From: an uncultured Clostridia bacterium
GTDB lineage: Bacteria > Bacillota > Clostridia > Oscillospirales > Acutalibacteraceae
Reading direction: 5' to 3'
DNA length: 6,300 nucleotides
Assembly (NCBI GenBank): GCA_947623765.1
Contig: CANQIG010000119.1
Span: forward strand, 1-6,300
Positions 4,339-6,300 of this stretch are shown here, piece by piece. The position numbers and the translations under genes are program-made. Each line of letters begins with the position of its first letter. Position 1 is the first letter of the stretch. The notes under the pieces are model-generated. The model did no database searches. It had not been told where the DNA came from and worked only from the letters and a program-made list of their open reading frames with translations.

Positions 4339-5490
4339 TTAAATATGGATCTCGAGGAGCTTCTGCTTGAGTTCGCCCTCGAGGCGGCCGATCTCGGCCT
4401 CGGCCTCGCGGCGCTTGGTGCGGCCCTCGTCCTGGATGCGCACGACCTCGTCGAGCGTGGTGATGAGGGACTGGTTCGTCTGGCGCAGCGTTTCCATATC
4501 GACGACGCCGCGCTCGGACTCCTTCGCGGTCTCGATGGTGCTCATCTTGAGCTTTTCAGCGTTGCGGCGCAGGAGCTCGTTCGTCATGTCGGTGACTTCG
4601 CGCTGCGCCTTGACAGCCTCGGCGGAGTGGGCGACGCCGAGCGCGAGGACCATCTGGCTCTTCCAGAGCGGGATCGTGTTGACGATCGTGGACTGGATCT
4701 TCTCCGCCATCAGGCGGTCGTTGTTCTGCACGAGGCGGATCTGCGGCGACATCTGGATGGAGACCATCCGGGTGAGCTCGAGGTCATGGAGTTTCTTCTC
4801 GAAGCTGTCGCACATCTGCGCGAAGTCGTTCGCGGCCTGCGCGTCCTCCGCGAGGCCGGACCGCGCGGCCTTGTCGCGCAGCTCCTGCAGCTTTCCGGCG
4901 CGGTCCATCGCGAGACGCTTTTTGCCCGCGATGATGTACATGGAGAGCTCCTTGTGGTAGTTCAGGTTCATCTCATAGAGCTTATCCAGCATCACGATGT
5001 CCTTCATCAGCGTGACCTGGTGGTTTTCGAGCGACGCGGCGATCTTGTTGACGTTGACCTCCGCCTTGTCGTAGCGCGCCTTGAGCGCGTCCACCTTGTT
5101 CGCCTGCTTTTTGAAGAACCCGAAAAAGCCCTTGTCGTCCTCGTCCACCTCGAAGCCCTTCAGCTCCACGACGAGCCCGGCGATCTGGTCGCCCACCTCG
5201 CCGAGGTCCTTGGTGCGCACGCTCGCGAGGGCGGTATCCGAAAAGTTCGCGATCTTTTTCTGCGCGCCCGCGCCGTACTGCATCACCTGCGCCGAGGACG
5301 TGATGTCGATCTTTTCCACGAAATCGTCCACGACCTTCTGCTCCTCGGGGGAGAGGGTCACCTCCGGGACGACCGGTTCGGCGGTCTTCTTTTCTTCGGC
5401 GGACGCTTCGGGCTCCGCGCCGTCGAGCGTCAGGGTGGGGATGGAGGGCGCGCTCTCCTCCGGTTCGAGTGTCAGTTTCAGATCTGTCAT
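4339..5490 (-). CDS. telA: TelA family (toxic anion resistance, KlaA/YceH-like) protein
   Basis: The protein is 383 residues, the usual length for PF05816. A flexible acidic/proline-rich N-terminus (1-50, with LTLEP and IPTLTLD) is followed by an almost entirely helical, coiled-coil-prone body. Conserved landmarks are the FGFFKK segment, DIVMLDKLYEMNLNYHKEL, MSPQIRLVQNNDRL and the signature NTIPLWKSQMVLAL (W276), ending in a long amphipathic helix. There is no signal peptide or membrane segment, so it is cytoplasmic. The family was named for plasmid tellurite resistance, and Listeria TelA contributes to resistance to cell-envelope-acting drugs; its molecular action is unknown. The start ATG at 5490 has a strong AAGGAGGT 9 nt upstream. 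It lies 57 nt after xpaC on the same strand, the normal pairing for this family, and is probably co-transcribed with it. Confidence 0.93.
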   Translation of the reverse strand: MTDLKLTLEPEESAPSIPTLTLDGAEPEASAEEKKTAEPVVPEVTLSPEEQKVVDDFVEKIDITSSAQVMQYGAGAQKKIANFSDTALASVRTKDLGEVGDQIAGLVVELKGFEVDEDDKGFFGFFKKQANKVDALKARYDKAEVNVNKIAASLENHQVTLMKDIVMLDKLYEMNLNYHKELSMYIIAGKKRLAMDRAGKLQELRDKAARSGLAEDAQAANDFAQMCDSFEKKLHDLELTRMVSIQMSPQIRLVQNNDRLMAEKIQSTIVNTIPLWKSQMVLALGVAHSAEAVKAQREVTDMTNELLRRNAEKLKMSTIETAKESERGVVDMETLRQTNQSLITTLDEVVRIQDEGRTKRREAEAEIGRLEGELKQKLLEIHI

Positions 5491-5499
5491 AGCAAATGG

Positions 5500-5507
5500 A
5501 CCTCCTT
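5500..5507 (-). promoter_or_regulatory. Strong ribosome binding site of telA
   Basis: AAGGAGGT on the minus strand ends 9 nt before the ATG at 5490. It is nearly a full anti-16S complement and fixes the telA start in preference to internal methionines. Confidence 0.8.
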
Positions 5508-5547
5508 CATGGTTCTCCTTTTTTATTTTTCCAAAACCGCGTCGCGG

Positions 5548-6300
5548 TCAGTTTCCTTCGTCGTCTGCGTTCGGGTCGAGCCGCAGGGTGGGGATGCCCG
5601 CGGCCGACGGCGCGCTCTGCTGCGCCGCACCGCCCGCGCTTTTCACTTCCGGGGCGGGGTCTCCGGCGAGGCCCTCCTGCTGCAAAATGGATTCCATCAC
5701 GCTGATGTCCGCCGCGATGTCCATGGCGTCGCTGGAAAAGAGCGCGTCGAGCTGCTTTTCGAACGCCGAGGCGATCGTCTCCATGATGCCCTCGATCTCG
5801 AACATCGTGCGCTGGATGTTCTCGCCCTTCACGCGCTGGCGGGAGAGCTTTTCATAGCTCTCGAGCAGCTTCAGCGTGGTCGGGAGATAGTAGTTCATGA
5901 AGCGCCGGATCTGCGGCGCCTGGTCGGGGTGCTCCGAGATATAGGCGAAGATGTCCGCCGAGGCGTTTTCCATCCGGGTGATCCGTTCGCTCATCACCTG
6001 GTCGGGGATGCGGTCGTTCGCCTCCCGGAGCTTTTTGAGGTACCCGTACCCGTCGTCGATGATCTTGTCCACCTCGGGGTTCCCGGTGGAAGCGCGTCTG
6101 GGCGTCTCGGGCGCTTTCGGCTTTTCGGGCTGAGGCGGCGCCTCCTTCTTCTCCTCCTTTTCTTCCACGGGCACGACGACCTTTTTGCCCTTGAAGAGCG
6201 CGTACTTCCCGAGGAGGAACCCGCCGATGGCGACCGCCGCGAAGGCCGCGAAGTGCGTCCAGCGGAAGAGGGGCAGGTTCAGCGCGTAGATCACGCAGAG
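5548..6300 (-). CDS. XpaC-like membrane protein (5-bromo-4-chloroindolyl phosphate hydrolysis family), 5' end beyond window
   Basis: The frame is open to the window edge, so the true start lies outside; a GTG at 6294 is in frame but cuts into a hydrophobic stretch and is unlikely to be the start. About 251 codons are visible. A membrane helix (HFAAFAAVAIGGFLLGKYALF) follows an earlier hydrophobic segment; then comes a charged linker rich in K, E and P, and a helical cytosolic domain with NPEVDKIIDDGYGYLKKL, ITRMENASADIF and the hallmark FMNYYLPTTLKLLESYEKL of PF10112 (XpaC). The family name comes from a Bacillus gene giving X-phosphate hydrolysis; true hydrolase activity is doubtful and no catalytic motif is evident. 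The C-terminus is an acidic, disordered tail containing GIPTLRLD, similar to a motif at the start of TelA. xpaC-telA is a conserved gene pair. Confidence 0.88.
   Translation of the reverse strand, partial: LCVIYALNLPLFRWTHFAAFAAVAIGGFLLGKYALFKGKKVVVPVEEKEEKKEAPPQPEKPKAPETPRRASTGNPEVDKIIDDGYGYLKKLREANDRIPDQVMSERITRMENASADIFAYISEHPDQAPQIRRFMNYYLPTTLKLLESYEKLSRQRVKGENIQRTMFEIEGIMETIASAFEKQLDALFSSDAMDIAADISVMESILQQEGLAGDPAPEVKSAGGAAQQSAPSAAGIPTLRLDPNADDEGN

Noticed and set aside
4367..5857. Long plus-strand open frames opposite telA and xpaC
   Set aside because: Serine/arginine-rich shadows of the strongly recognisable TelA and XpaC frames; long antisense frames are expected at this GC content.

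Overview
The window looks like chromosomal DNA from a GC-rich member of the Clostridia, most likely an Oscillospirales-type gut bacterium. This is inferred from high GC, strong GGAGG ribosome binding sites, and the gene families present (PrmC, Dabb, HAD phosphatase, TPM, LemA, TelA, XpaC). No rRNA, tRNA or transposase is visible, so placement finer than this is a guess.

Left part (1-1030, plus strand): the 3' three quarters of prmC (release factor glutamine methyltransferase, cut by the window edge), then a small Dabb-domain gene 22 nt downstream. Right part (1712-6300, minus strand): reading in the direction of transcription, xpaC (its 5' end is beyond the window) - telA - a 320 bp structured intergenic stretch - a LemA-like gene - a TPM-domain gene - a terminator-like hairpin - a HAD-family phosphatase. 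The LemA-like and TPM genes overlap at a TGATG/GTGA junction and are probably translationally coupled. XpaC/TelA and LemA/TPM are pairs that often travel together in Firmicutes. Here they may form one cell-envelope or stress-related cluster, but none of these proteins has a well-defined biochemical role.

The two most unusual stretches are non-genic. (1) Between the convergent Dabb and HAD genes (1031-1711) the junction itself is repeated. The 3' end of the HAD gene occurs three extra times (1077, 1291, 1481), each followed by a short plus-strand stretch resembling the last codons of a Dabb-type gene and, in two of three cases, by a GC-rich terminator hairpin. The extra HAD tails differ from the resident one largely by synonymous or conservative changes. 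This suggests they descend from diverged coding alleles rather than from a simple recent duplication. (2) Between telA and the LemA-like gene (about 4034-4314) lies a roughly 280 bp block. It is bounded by two hairpins sharing a TTTTCT/AGAAAA core and by an inverted CCAAAAGA(C)TTTTT motif, and it is packed with further perfect hairpins. It looks like a dispersed MITE-like repeat or a structured RNA/leader.

A third point is a shared short peptide motif (IPTLxLD) at the C-terminus of XpaC and the N-terminus of TelA.
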